NCBI GenBank assembly: GCA_021294835.1
Contig: JAJTDF010000033.1
Span: 1-32,765, forward strand
Direction of reading: 5' to 3'
Length of the DNA stretch: 32,765 bases
DNA from: Planctomycetaceae bacterium
GTDB lineage: Bacteria; Planctomycetota; Phycisphaerae; Phycisphaerales; UBA1924
The position numbers and the translations under genes are program-made. The notes below the pieces were generated by a model. It did no database searches, was not told the origin of the DNA, and worked only from the letters and a program-made list of their open reading frames with translations. Positions 15,285 to 23,468 of this stretch are shown here, one piece after another. How positions within the stretch are numbered: position 1 is the stretch's first letter; each line of letters starts with the position of its first letter.

Positions 15285-16568
15285 ATGAGAACCTCGTTCC
15301 CCAAGCAGAAGATCAAAGTCCTCCTTCTGGAGGGCGTCCACCCGGCGGCCGCGGAGATGCTCCGCAGCGAGGGCTTCGCCGTGACCACGCAGGACAAGGC
15401 GCTCGAGGGTCCCGCCCTGCGCAAGGCCCTGGCCGGCGCAGCGGACACTCCGGATTCGGGCATGCACGTGCTGGGCATCCGCTCCAAGAGCCAGCTCACC
15501 GCCGACGTGCTGGCCGCCTGCCCCCGCCTGCTGGCCGTCGGCTGCTTCTGCATCGGCACCAACCAGGTCGACCTCACCGAAGCCTGCCGCCGGGGCGTCG
15601 CCGTCTTCAACTCCCCCTTCTCCAACACCCGCTCGGTCGCCGAACTGACCATCGCCGAGATCATCGCCCTCTCCCGCCGCATGGTCGATCAGTCCAACCT
15701 CGTGCACGCCGGCGGGTGGGACAAATCCGCCGCCGGCGCCCACGAGGTCCGGGGGCGGACTCTGGGCATCGTCGGCTACGGGCACATCGGCTCGCAGGTC
15801 TCCGTCCTGGCCGAGGCCATGGGCATGCGCGTGCTGTTCTTTGACATCATCTCCAAACTCGCTCTGGGCAACGCCCGGCCCGTCCGCTCCCTGGCCGAAC
15901 TGCTCAAGCACAGCGACGTGGTCACCCTGCACATCCCCGCCACCCCCATGACCGAGGGCCTCATCGGCAAGGCCGAACTCAAGCAAATGCGCCCAGGCTC
16001 CATCCTCATCAACAACGCCCGGGGCAGCGTGGTCGATGTCCCCGCGCTCGCCGAGGCCATCCGCTCGGGCCACCTCGCCGGCGCCGCCGCCGACGTCTTC
16101 CCGCACGAGCCCGCCGGCAAGGGCGAGAAGTTCTCCTCCGAGCTGCAGGGCCTCCCCAACGTCATCCTCACCCCCCACGTCGGCGGCAGCACCGAAGAGG
16201 CCCAAGCCGCCATCGGCGAGGACGTCGCCGCCAAACTCATCCGCTTCATCAACAACGGCTCCACCACCGGAGCCGTCAACATGCCCATCGTCGACCTCCC
16301 CGAGCAGGTCCACGCCGATCCCACCGCCGCCGGCGACGGCAAACGCCGCAGCCACCGCCTGCTCCACATGCACCGCAACGTCCCCGGCGTGCTCAGCGAG
16401 ATGCACACCCTCATCGCCGAACTCGGTGTCAACATCAACGCCGAGTACCTCCAGACCAACCGCGACATCGGCTACGTCGTGCTGGACGTCGATCCCCAGT
16501 TCGGCAAGCAGATCCTCGCCGGGCTCAAGGCCATGCCAGCCACCATCCGCGTGCGGCCCCTCTGGTAA
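15285..16568 (+). CDS. serA: D-3-phosphoglycerate dehydrogenase
   Basis: Oxidises 3-phosphoglycerate to 3-phosphohydroxypyruvate with NAD+, the first step of serine synthesis. The 427-residue protein has a split substrate domain (residues 10-120), a Rossmann NAD domain (GIVGYGHIGS, 161-170) and a C-terminal ACT domain (about 340-427, HMHRNVPGVLSEMHTLIAEL). Catalytic Arg246 (NNARG), Glu275 (PHEPAG) and His298 (TPHVGGST) are all present. CFCIGTNQVDLTEACRRGVA and NSPFSNTRSVAEL are hallmarks of the E. coli SerA type, which is feedback-inhibited by serine through the ACT domain. There is no ribosome site before the ATG, and a TACTTT -10-like element lies 9 nt upstream. It is divergent from the metallopeptidase gene. 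Confidence 0.96.
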   Translation: MRTSFPKQKIKVLLLEGVHPAAAEMLRSEGFAVTTQDKALEGPALRKALAGAADTPDSGMHVLGIRSKSQLTADVLAACPRLLAVGCFCIGTNQVDLTEACRRGVAVFNSPFSNTRSVAELTIAEIIALSRRMVDQSNLVHAGGWDKSAAGAHEVRGRTLGIVGYGHIGSQVSVLAEAMGMRVLFFDIISKLALGNARPVRSLAELLKHSDVVTLHIPATPMTEGLIGKAELKQMRPGSILINNARGSVVDVPALAEAIRSGHLAGAAADVFPHEPAGKGEKFSSELQGLPNVILTPHVGGSTEEAQAAIGEDVAAKLIRFINNGSTTGAVNMPIVDLPEQVHADPTAAGDGKRRSHRLLHMHRNVPGVLSEMHTLIAELGVNINAEYLQTNRDIGYVVLDVDPQFGKQILAGLKAMPATIRVRPLW

Positions 16569-16673
16569 ACCCATCCAAAAACCAAACAAACCATCCCGGC
16601 TCCCGGCCATCCGGCGGAATCACTGGGCCGCGTGCACACCGCCTTCGGCGCGGTTGTTACCATCTCGGACGTG

Positions 16674-17672
16674 ATGCTCACCTTCTCTGCCGTCGTGTAC
16701 CTCGCCTTGAGCGCCGGCCTCGCCCAACCGGCGACCGCACCCGACCTTCCCGCCGCTCCGGGCCCCACGCTGGCCCCCACTGCGCCCGGGCCCGCCCCCA
16801 CCGCCACCCGCGTTTCCGAAGCCGCCCTCCGCGCCGATGCCATGGACGAGTGGCTCACGCGTTCGGCCGCCTTCGGCGGGCACGAGTGGGTCACCCGTCC
16901 CAGCCGCGACGCGGTCATCGGCTTCACCATCCCCATGGAGATCGAGAAGATCGAAGTGGTCGGCGGACAGGTGGTCAAGGAAGGCCAGATCCTCGCCCGC
17001 GGCCGCGAGGGCGAGGCGGTCGCCTCGCTCGAGGTGCAACGCGTGCGGGCCGCCAACACCGGCCCGGTCGACAACGCCCTGGCGGCGCTGGAACTGGCCC
17101 AGATCCGACTTGACGCCGCCGAGAAGGCCATGCGGCAGGACGCCTTCGGGCAGTCTGAATACGAAGAGCGTCGCGTGGCGGTGGTCTCCGCCCGCGCCGC
17201 GCTGGTCAACGCTCAGGCCCAGACCCAGGAAGAGATCAAGCGCATCAAGCAGCTTGAAGAGCAGGTCGAACGCTACCGCCTGCGGGCCCGCTTTGACGGC
17301 ATCGTGGAAATGATCGTCGGCGACGCCGGCACCTCGGTGGACATCCAGCAGCCGGTGGTGCGGCTGGTCGGCATCGACCCGCTGTGGATCGACGTGCCCG
17401 TGCCCACCGCCGAGACCCTCTCGGCCAACCTCCAGCTCGGCTCCCCCGCCTGGGTGCTGCTGGACGTGCCCGAGCCGGTGCGGTCCAAGGCCGCCGGGCA
17501 GGGCCGCGTGCTGTACGTCTCGCCGGTGGTCGATGCCAGCGGTGCCCGCCGCGTCCGCGTGGAACTGCCCAACCCCAACCTGCTGCCCGCCGGCACCCGG
17601 GCCCGCGTGCGTTTCTCGCCGCCGGCCGCCCCCGCTGCCAGCACCGCCGCCAACCCGGAGTCCTCGCGGTGA
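16674..17672 (+). CDS. HlyD-type periplasmic adaptor (membrane fusion) protein
   Basis: A 332-residue exported protein. A short hydrophobic signal (MLTFSAVVYLALSAGLAQP) is followed by a Pro/Ala-rich linker to residue 48. An adaptor module follows: lipoyl half (GFTIPMEIEKIEVVGGQVVKEG), coiled coil (about residues 125-195, ending TQEEIKRIKQLEEQVERYRL), second lipoyl half (RARFDGIVEMIVGDAGTSV) and a beta-barrel (LWIDVPVPTAE onward). Adaptors of this kind bridge an inner-membrane pump and an outer-membrane channel. The start is uncertain: ATG at 16674 or GTG at 16671, both in frame with an upstream GTG at 16632. The last four bases overlap the start of the next gene (GTGA), implying translational coupling and one complex. 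Confidence 0.88.
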   Translation: MLTFSAVVYLALSAGLAQPATAPDLPAAPGPTLAPTAPGPAPTATRVSEAALRADAMDEWLTRSAAFGGHEWVTRPSRDAVIGFTIPMEIEKIEVVGGQVVKEGQILARGREGEAVASLEVQRVRAANTGPVDNALAALELAQIRLDAAEKAMRQDAFGQSEYEERRVAVVSARAALVNAQAQTQEEIKRIKQLEEQVERYRLRARFDGIVEMIVGDAGTSVDIQQPVVRLVGIDPLWIDVPVPTAETLSANLQLGSPAWVLLDVPEPVRSKAAGQGRVLYVSPVVDASGARRVRVELPNPNLLPAGTRARVRFSPPAAPAASTAANPESSR

Positions 17673-19690
17673 TCGACGTATCCAACCTCAAAACCCCGGG
17701 CTGGTCGCGGGTCGTCGCCGAACTCTCCTCCGGCGCCCCTGATGACCGCGCCTTTGTGGACCGCATGCTGCGGATTCTCGGGCAGATCTCCGCCGCCCGC
17801 CAGGCCGTGCTCTACGTCCCCGCCTCCGGCCCCAGCGGCGAGCTCGAGCCCCGCGCGCTGGCCGTCTGGCCCCCGCAGAGCGACGCCATCCCCGGCGACC
17901 TCGCCGAGACCGGCAAACTCCAGCACCCCAAAGAGTGCCAGCAGGCCGCCTACGCCGCGCTCGAGAGCGGCCAGTCCCGCGCCTTCTCGCTTGACAAGAG
18001 CGAGCTCTACGACCCCGCCGGGGCCGCCTCCGCCGGCTACGTGCTCGCCGTCGCCCTGCCCGCCGAGCAGCAGCCCGAGCAGGCCGAGGCCACCGCCGCC
18101 ACCGGCGCTCAGTTGCCCGGCGTCATCTGCCTGCTGGTCGAGGGCCGCTCCCGCCAGGCCGTCTCCTCCAGCCTGGCCATGGCCGAACTGGTCGCCGGCT
18201 ACGTGCACACCCACACGCTGCGCCGCCAGGCCCGCCAGCTCAGCTCGGCCTCCCGCTCGCTGGATCTGGCCACCCGCCTCATCGGCGCCATCAACCAGGC
18301 CGAGGGCTTCAAGGGCGCCGCCATCCAGCTCGTCAACGACATCGCCAAGGCCCTCCCGGCCGACCGCGTCGCCCTCGGCTGGGCCAAGGGCTCCTCGGTG
18401 CAGGTCCGGGCCATCTCCGACACCGAACACTTCGACCGCCGCACCATCATGGTCCAGCGGCTCGCCGCCGCCATGGACGAGTGCCTGGATCAGGAGCAGG
18501 CCGTGCTCCACCCGTCGCCGGCCGCCGGAGCCGATGTGCTCCTCGCCCAGGCCATCACCCACAGCCACAAGGAACTCGCCGCCGGCGACGTCAAGCTGCG
18601 GATCACCTCCATCCCCCTGCGCGACGGCGACAAGGTCGTCGGCGTGCTCACCGTCGAGAGCCGCATCGTTGAGCCCGACGCTGCGCCCGCCGCCCAGCCC
18701 GCCCCCGGCGGCCCGTCCAAGCGCGGCCCCGGCGTCGCCATCGACGACCGCGTCGTCGAACTGCTCCAGCAGACCATGGACCTGGTCGCCCCGGTGCTGG
18801 CCGTCCGCCGCTCCGACGACCGCGTGCTGCCCCTGCGTGCCTGGGACTCGACCATCAAGTCCGGCCGCTGGCTGGTCGGCCCCAAGCACACCGTCTGGAA
18901 GCTTGCCGGCCTGGCCGTCGTGCTGGCCATGCTGTTTGTCACCTTCTACCAGACCACCTACCGCGTCGGCGCCGTCGCCGAGCTTCGCGCCCGCGACCGC
19001 CGCGTGATCTCCGTCCCGTTCGACGCCGTACTCAAAGAGCGGGCCCCCGGCATCGAGGCCGGCGTCACCGTCAAGGCCGGCCAGGTGCTGGCGACGCTCG
19101 ACGACACCGAACTGCAACTCCAGGCCGCCGAGGTGCAGGCCAAATTGGTGCAGGCCGAGAAGGCCCTCGCCCAGGCCATGCGCGAGCAGAAGACCGCCGA
19201 GGCCCGCAAGGCCGAGGCCCAGGCCGAAGAGGCCCGCGCCCAGCTGGATCTGCTCAACTCCCGCATCGCCCGCGCCCGCATCACCTCCCCCATCGACGGC
19301 ACCATCATCGCCGGTGACCTGCGCGAGCGCATCGGCGGGTCGGTCAAGCTCGGCGACGAGCTCTTCCAGGTCGCCACCCTGGACGACATGCTCGCCGTCG
19401 CCCGCGTCGACGAACGCGACATCGCCCTGATCAGCCCCGGCTCCCCCGGCCAACTGGCCACCAAGGCCCTGCCCGCCATCCGCTTCCCCGTCAAGGTCGT
19501 CACCGTTGTCCCGCTCGCCGAGCCCAAGGACGGCAAGAACATCTTCGAGGTGCGGGTGCGGCTTGAAGAGGCCGCCCCGTGGATGCGTCCCGGCATGGAG
19601 GGCCTGATCCGTCTGGACGCCGGCGAACGCAGCCTGCTGTCCATCGGCCTCCGCCGCGTGGTCGACACCGTCCGCCTGTGGCTCTGGTAA
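17669..19690 (+). CDS. GAF - transmembrane - HlyD fusion protein
   Basis: A 673-residue membrane protein. The N-terminal 380 residues are cytoplasmic and hold two GAF-like regions (about 25-180 and 195-375, the second with FKGAAIQLVNDIAKALPADRV and ITSIPLRDGDKVVGVLTVES). A transmembrane helix (408-426, TVWKLAGLAVVLAMLFVTF) precedes an adaptor module: lipoyl half (VISVPFDAVLKERAPGIEAG), a long Ala/Glu/Gln coiled coil (485-535), second half (ARITSPIDGTIIAGDLRER) and a barrel (MLAVARVDERDIAL). A linking helix may join the GAF regions. The GTG at 17669 overlaps the previous stop and has GGAG 8 nt upstream. Coupling a cytoplasmic sensor to a periplasmic adaptor suggests that export or envelope contact is gated by an internal signal. 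The ligand is unknown. Confidence 0.88.
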   Translation: MIDVSNLKTPGWSRVVAELSSGAPDDRAFVDRMLRILGQISAARQAVLYVPASGPSGELEPRALAVWPPQSDAIPGDLAETGKLQHPKECQQAAYAALESGQSRAFSLDKSELYDPAGAASAGYVLAVALPAEQQPEQAEATAATGAQLPGVICLLVEGRSRQAVSSSLAMAELVAGYVHTHTLRRQARQLSSASRSLDLATRLIGAINQAEGFKGAAIQLVNDIAKALPADRVALGWAKGSSVQVRAISDTEHFDRRTIMVQRLAAAMDECLDQEQAVLHPSPAAGADVLLAQAITHSHKELAAGDVKLRITSIPLRDGDKVVGVLTVESRIVEPDAAPAAQPAPGGPSKRGPGVAIDDRVVELLQQTMDLVAPVLAVRRSDDRVLPLRAWDSTIKSGRWLVGPKHTVWKLAGLAVVLAMLFVTFYQTTYRVGAVAELRARDRRVISVPFDAVLKERAPGIEAGVTVKAGQVLATLDDTELQLQAAEVQAKLVQAEKALAQAMREQKTAEARKAEAQAEEARAQLDLLNSRIARARITSPIDGTIIAGDLRERIGGSVKLGDELFQVATLDDMLAVARVDERDIALISPGSPGQLATKALPAIRFPVKVVTVVPLAEPKDGKNIFEVRVRLEEAAPWMRPGMEGLIRLDAGERSLLSIGLRRVVDTVRLWLW

Positions 19691-19740
19691 CCCCCCCTCC
19701 GCCCACCACGCCCCGCCCCTCCCTGCCCTCCTCTCCCCGC
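19691..19740 (+). promoter_or_regulatory. C-rich, G-poor intergenic tract (rut-like)
   Basis: Thirty-seven of these 50 bases are C and only five are G, directly after the GAF-HlyD stop codon and before the M50 gene. A C-over-G bubble in untranslated RNA is the classic feature of Rho loading sites, so Rho-dependent polarity could reduce expression of the last gene. No hairpin terminator is present. Confidence 0.35.
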
Positions 19741-19763
19741 TCCCGCCCGCCTGATCGCCACGC

Positions 19764-21935
19764 ATGGAACGCCCCACCTTCTCGCCATTCTGGCACCGCA
19801 TCCGCGAGATGCGACCCCGGCTGCGTCCCCACGTGCAGATCTCCCGCCAGTTCTACCGGGGCAAGCGCTGGCACGTCGCCCACGACCCCACCTCCAACCA
19901 GTTCTACCGCCTCTCCTCCGTCGCTTACGACTTCGTCCTCGCCCTTGACGGCTCACGCACCGTCGAGGCCGCCTGGCAGCAGTCCCTCTCCAAATTCGGC
20001 GACCAGGCCCCCACCCAGAACGAAGTCCTGGAACTGCTCAGCCAGCTCTACAACTCCAACCTCCTGGCCATGGAGGCCGCCCCCGAGACCGCCCAGCTCC
20101 TCACCCGGGGCAAGGAACGCACCAAGAAGCGGCTCCAGCAGCAGGCCGTCGGCCTGATGTACTTCCGCCTCAAGCTCTTCAACCCCGACCACATCCTCAC
20201 CTTCCTCGAGCCCCTCTTCCGCCCCGTCCTCAACCGCTGGGGCCTGCTCGCCTGGGCCCTGTTCGTCAGCTACGCCCTCATCCAGGTCCTCTCCACCGAC
20301 CTCTCCCGCTTCCTGGATGGCATCGACTCGGTCATCGCCCCCGGCAACTGGGGCTGGCTCATCGTCGTCTTCGTCCTGCTCAAAGGCTGGCACGAACTCG
20401 GCCACGGTCTGATCTGCAAACGCTTCGGCGGCCAGGTCCCCGAGTTCGGCGCCATGCTCCTGGTCCTCCTCCCAGCCCCGTATGTCGACGCCTCCGCCTG
20501 CTGGGCCTTCCCCAGCAAGTGGCAGCGCATGGCCGTCGGCGCCGGCGGCATGCTCTTCGAACTCTTCGTCGCCGCCATCGCCGCCCTGATCTGGCTCCAG
20601 GCCGCCGACGGCTCGCTCACCAAGCAGGTCTGCTACTACATCATGCTCACCGCGGGCATCTCCACCGTGCTCTTCAACGCCAACCCGCTGATGCGCTTCG
20701 ACGGCTACTTCATCCTCTCCGACCTCATCGAGGTCCCCAACCTCATGCAGCGATCCAACAAGATGCTGCTCCACCTGTTCCAGAAGCACATCTACCGCCT
20801 CAAGAACGTCCGCCCCCCCGCCTCCCTCCCCGGCGAGCAGGCCATCCTGATCACCTACGGCATCCTCGGCTTCTTCTACCGCATCTTCATCTTCCTGGTC
20901 ATCACCCTCTACGTCCTGGGCATGTGGTTCATCGTCGGCGTCCTGCTGGCCGTCTGGACCTTCGCCATGTGGTTCTTCCTGCCCCTGGGCAAGTTCATCC
21001 ACTGGCTGGCCACCAACTCCCAGCTCGCCGAGCACCGCACCCGCGCCATCGCCACCTCCCTGGGCATGCTCGCCCTGGCCGCCGTCCTGCTCGGCCTCAT
21101 CCCCGCGCCCGACTGGCGACGCGCCCGGGGCGTCGTCGATTCCCAGAACCGCACCGGCGTCTTCTTCGGCACCGACGGCTTCGTCCAGGCCGTCCACGTC
21201 CGCCCCGGCGACACCGTCACCGCCGGCCAGCCCCTGGTCACCCTCTCCAGCCCCGAACTCGACGGCGCCCGCCGCGCCGTCACCGCCCGCCTCGCCCAGG
21301 CCCGCCTCCAGCGTGCCGAGTCCTTCGCCCGCGACGACGCCGGCGGAGCCGCTGTCGCCCAGCGTCAGATGGACGCCTTCGACCAGCAACTGGCCGACCT
21401 GGACCGCCGCCAGCAACGCCTGGTCGTCACCGCCCCGCACGACGGCGTAGTCGTCGGACCCGATCCCTCCCTGCTCATGGGCGCCCTGGTCCGCCAGGGC
21501 CAGCCCGCCACCCTCCTGGTGGACCCCACCAAGCCCCGCATCGCCGCCGTCGTCAGCCAGCCCGACGCCGCCTGGCTCTTCCAACTCCCGCCCGACCAGC
21601 TCATCGTGCAGATGCGCCTGGTCAGCGACCCGGCCACCATCATCACCGGGCACGGCCTCCGCCCCATCCCCGGCGGCCAGCGCACCCTCCCCCACCCCGC
21701 CCTGGGCTTCGCCGGAGGCGGCGAGATTGAGCCTGAAGCCCAGGACACCTCGGGCATGCAGGCCAAGACCGACCAGTTCAACGTCTTCATCGACCTCCCG
21801 CCCGAACTGCTCGCCTCCGGCTCCCTCCCCGTCGGCCAACGCGTCTACCTCCGCTTCACCCTCCCCAGCAAGTCCATCCTCGAGCAGGTCATCGACCGCG
21901 TCCACAAGACCCTTCAGGGCCGCGTCAACCTCTAA
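19764..21935 (+). CDS. PqqD-like / M50 site-2 protease / HlyD fusion protein
   Basis: A 723-residue polytopic protein with three modules. Residues 20-105 form a PqqD-like winged-helix domain (PHVQISRQFYRGKRWHVAHD, FYRLSSVAYDFVLALDGS). Residues 155-445 are a multi-helix M50 metalloprotease: zinc motif HELGH (210-214, in VLLKGWHELGHGLICKRFGG) and third-ligand motif NANPLMRFDGYFILSD (305-320). Residues 455-723 are a HlyD-like lipoyl and barrel region (FGTDGFVQAVHVRPGDTV, then VVTAPHDGVVVGP, ending in FVIDLPPELL-type strands). All protease ligands are intact, so it should be active inside the membrane. It follows the GAF-HlyD gene by 73 nt. PqqD-like domains commonly bind peptide leaders, suggesting substrate recognition. 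No precursor peptide gene was found nearby. Confidence 0.9.
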   Translation: MERPTFSPFWHRIREMRPRLRPHVQISRQFYRGKRWHVAHDPTSNQFYRLSSVAYDFVLALDGSRTVEAAWQQSLSKFGDQAPTQNEVLELLSQLYNSNLLAMEAAPETAQLLTRGKERTKKRLQQQAVGLMYFRLKLFNPDHILTFLEPLFRPVLNRWGLLAWALFVSYALIQVLSTDLSRFLDGIDSVIAPGNWGWLIVVFVLLKGWHELGHGLICKRFGGQVPEFGAMLLVLLPAPYVDASACWAFPSKWQRMAVGAGGMLFELFVAAIAALIWLQAADGSLTKQVCYYIMLTAGISTVLFNANPLMRFDGYFILSDLIEVPNLMQRSNKMLLHLFQKHIYRLKNVRPPASLPGEQAILITYGILGFFYRIFIFLVITLYVLGMWFIVGVLLAVWTFAMWFFLPLGKFIHWLATNSQLAEHRTRAIATSLGMLALAAVLLGLIPAPDWRRARGVVDSQNRTGVFFGTDGFVQAVHVRPGDTVTAGQPLVTLSSPELDGARRAVTARLAQARLQRAESFARDDAGGAAVAQRQMDAFDQQLADLDRRQQRLVVTAPHDGVVVGPDPSLLMGALVRQGQPATLLVDPTKPRIAAVVSQPDAAWLFQLPPDQLIVQMRLVSDPATIITGHGLRPIPGGQRTLPHPALGFAGGGEIEPEAQDTSGMQAKTDQFNVFIDLPPELLASGSLPVGQRVYLRFTLPSKSILEQVIDRVHKTLQGRVNL

Positions 21936-22118
21936 AGCACGACCTCCCGTCCCGCAGCCGCCAACCGTCCATCGGCTGCGCTGGCCGTCCGCGCCCGCCC
22001 ACCGCCAGACACACTATCCTGCCGTGCAGTGGGGCTTGGCCGCCGGCCGACCCGGCCCCGTCGCATCGTGCGTTCCCGGTCTTGTGTGCCCCCCGCCGGT
22101 CAGCCCCGATCGCCCACC

Positions 22119-23306
22119 ATGCCCCCCGCCTCCCCCGCTTCTCCTGAGGTCGTCGCCCACGCCACCGCGCTGCGACGCGAGCTCCACCAGATCCCCGAGC
22201 TCGGCTATCAGGAACACCAGACCTCCGCCCTCATCCAGCGCGAACTCACCCGCCTGAACATCCCCTTCGTCGCCGGCCTGGCCGGCGGCACCGGCGTCGT
22301 TGCCCACCTCCCCGCCACCCAGGGCCCCGCCAACCAGCCCGCCATCGGCCTCCGGGCCGACATCGACGCCCTCCCCATCACCGAACAGACCGGCGCCCCC
22401 TGGGCCAGCCGCACCCCCGGCCGCATGCACGCCTGCGGGCACGACGGCCACACCGCCATTCTCCTTGGCGCCGCGGCCCAACTCTCCGCGCTGCCTCACC
22501 GCCCCCGCCCCGTCACGCTGGTCTTCCAGCCCGCCGAAGAGGGCGGCGGCGGGGCCGACAAACTCTGCAAGCAGGGCCTGATGGAAGGCCAGATCATCGG
22601 CCCCCGCATCGAGCGCATGTACGGCCTGCACGGCTGGCCTGAGTTGCCCCAGGGGGTCATCGGCACCCGCCCCGGGCCGCTCTTCGCCGCCACCGACGAG
22701 TTCCGCGTCACCATCCGGGGCGTGCAGTCCCACGCCGCCTACCCGCACCAGGGTGCCGACAGCGTGCTGTGCATGGCCCACTGCATCGTCGCCCTGCAGC
22801 AGATCGCCTCCCGCAACGTCGGCCCGATGGACAGCGTGGTGGTCTCCACCTGCATCGTCCTCGCCGGCACCGCCGGCAATGTGCTGCCCGAGACCGCCGA
22901 GTTCATCGGCACCATCCGCACCGTTGACGCCAACATCCGCACCTTGGCCCGCGCCCGCCTGCACGAGATCGTCTCGGCCGTCGCCGTCGCCTGCAACTGC
23001 CGCGCCGAGATCACCATCGAGGACGGCTACCCCGTCACCCGCAACGACCCCGCCCTCACCGAGCAGTTCCTCACCCTCACCCGCTCGGTGCTCGGCCGCG
23101 ACCGCGTGGTCGACGTGCAGCACCCCACCATGGGCGGCGAGGACTTCGCCTACTACGCCCAGCGTGCCCCCAGCGTGTTCTTCTGCCTGGGCCTCCGCCG
23201 CCCCGGCCAGCAGCGCCACCCCGCCCTGCACCAGCCCGAGTTCGACTTCAACGACGACGCCATCCCGCTGGCGATTCAGACGTTCGTGACCGTTGCAACG
23301 GCGTGA
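22119..23306 (+). CDS. M20D amidohydrolase
   Basis: A 395-residue cytoplasmic zinc amidohydrolase of the hippurate hydrolase / N-acyl-amino-acid hydrolase family. It opens with the family's LRRELHQIPELGYQEHQTS. Next come GLRADIDALPITEQTG (77-92), GRMHACGHDGHTAILLGAA (101-119, with Cys106 and His108 as metal ligands), FQPAEEGGGGA (catalytic Glu140/141), the lid region VQSHAAYPHQGADS and the C-terminal TMGGEDFAYYAQRAP. Typical substrates are N-acylated or conjugated amino acids; the exact one cannot be deduced. The frame is open to 22029, but homology begins right after the ATG at 22119, which lacks a strong ribosome site. It lies 183 nt after the M50-fusion gene, so membership of that operon is uncertain. 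Confidence 0.95.
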   Translation: MPPASPASPEVVAHATALRRELHQIPELGYQEHQTSALIQRELTRLNIPFVAGLAGGTGVVAHLPATQGPANQPAIGLRADIDALPITEQTGAPWASRTPGRMHACGHDGHTAILLGAAAQLSALPHRPRPVTLVFQPAEEGGGGADKLCKQGLMEGQIIGPRIERMYGLHGWPELPQGVIGTRPGPLFAATDEFRVTIRGVQSHAAYPHQGADSVLCMAHCIVALQQIASRNVGPMDSVVVSTCIVLAGTAGNVLPETAEFIGTIRTVDANIRTLARARLHEIVSAVAVACNCRAEITIEDGYPVTRNDPALTEQFLTLTRSVLGRDRVVDVQHPTMGGEDFAYYAQRAPSVFFCLGLRRPGQQRHPALHQPEFDFNDDAIPLAIQTFVTVATA

Positions 23307-23452
23307 CCGGCGGCGTTGCTCAGACCGCACCGGCGGCCGACCATGGGCGCGCACGCAGCAGGCATCCGGTTGATTTCTCCAACTGCAACCAGGCAGATCA
23401 CCGCGCCCTCCCGAAGGCTCCGACTCTGCCGATCACCCCTGCGCCGCTCCTG

Positions 23453-23458
23453 TACAAT
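23453..23458 (+). promoter_or_regulatory. -10 element suggesting a leaderless transcript
   Basis: TACAAT (5 of 6 to TATAAT) lies 10 nt before the ATG at 23469. Transcription would start within a few bases of the initiation codon, and no ribosome site is present. A good -35 hexamer is not visible. Confidence 0.45.
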
Positions 23459-23468
23459 TTGATCGGTC

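Noticed and set aside
15228-16610. Upstream extension of the metallopeptidase frame on the minus strand
   Set aside because: It is wholly antisense to serA; peptidase homology begins at the ATG at 15227.
17273-19801. 842-codon minus-strand frame opposite the GAF-HlyD gene
   Set aside because: Gly/Asp-rich shadow frame; the plus strand has coherent domains, a ribosome site and a coupled start.
19953-21905. 650-codon acidic minus-strand frame opposite the M50 fusion gene
   Set aside because: Repetitive Glu/Asp/Gly translation generated by the GC-rich codon pattern of the real protease gene.
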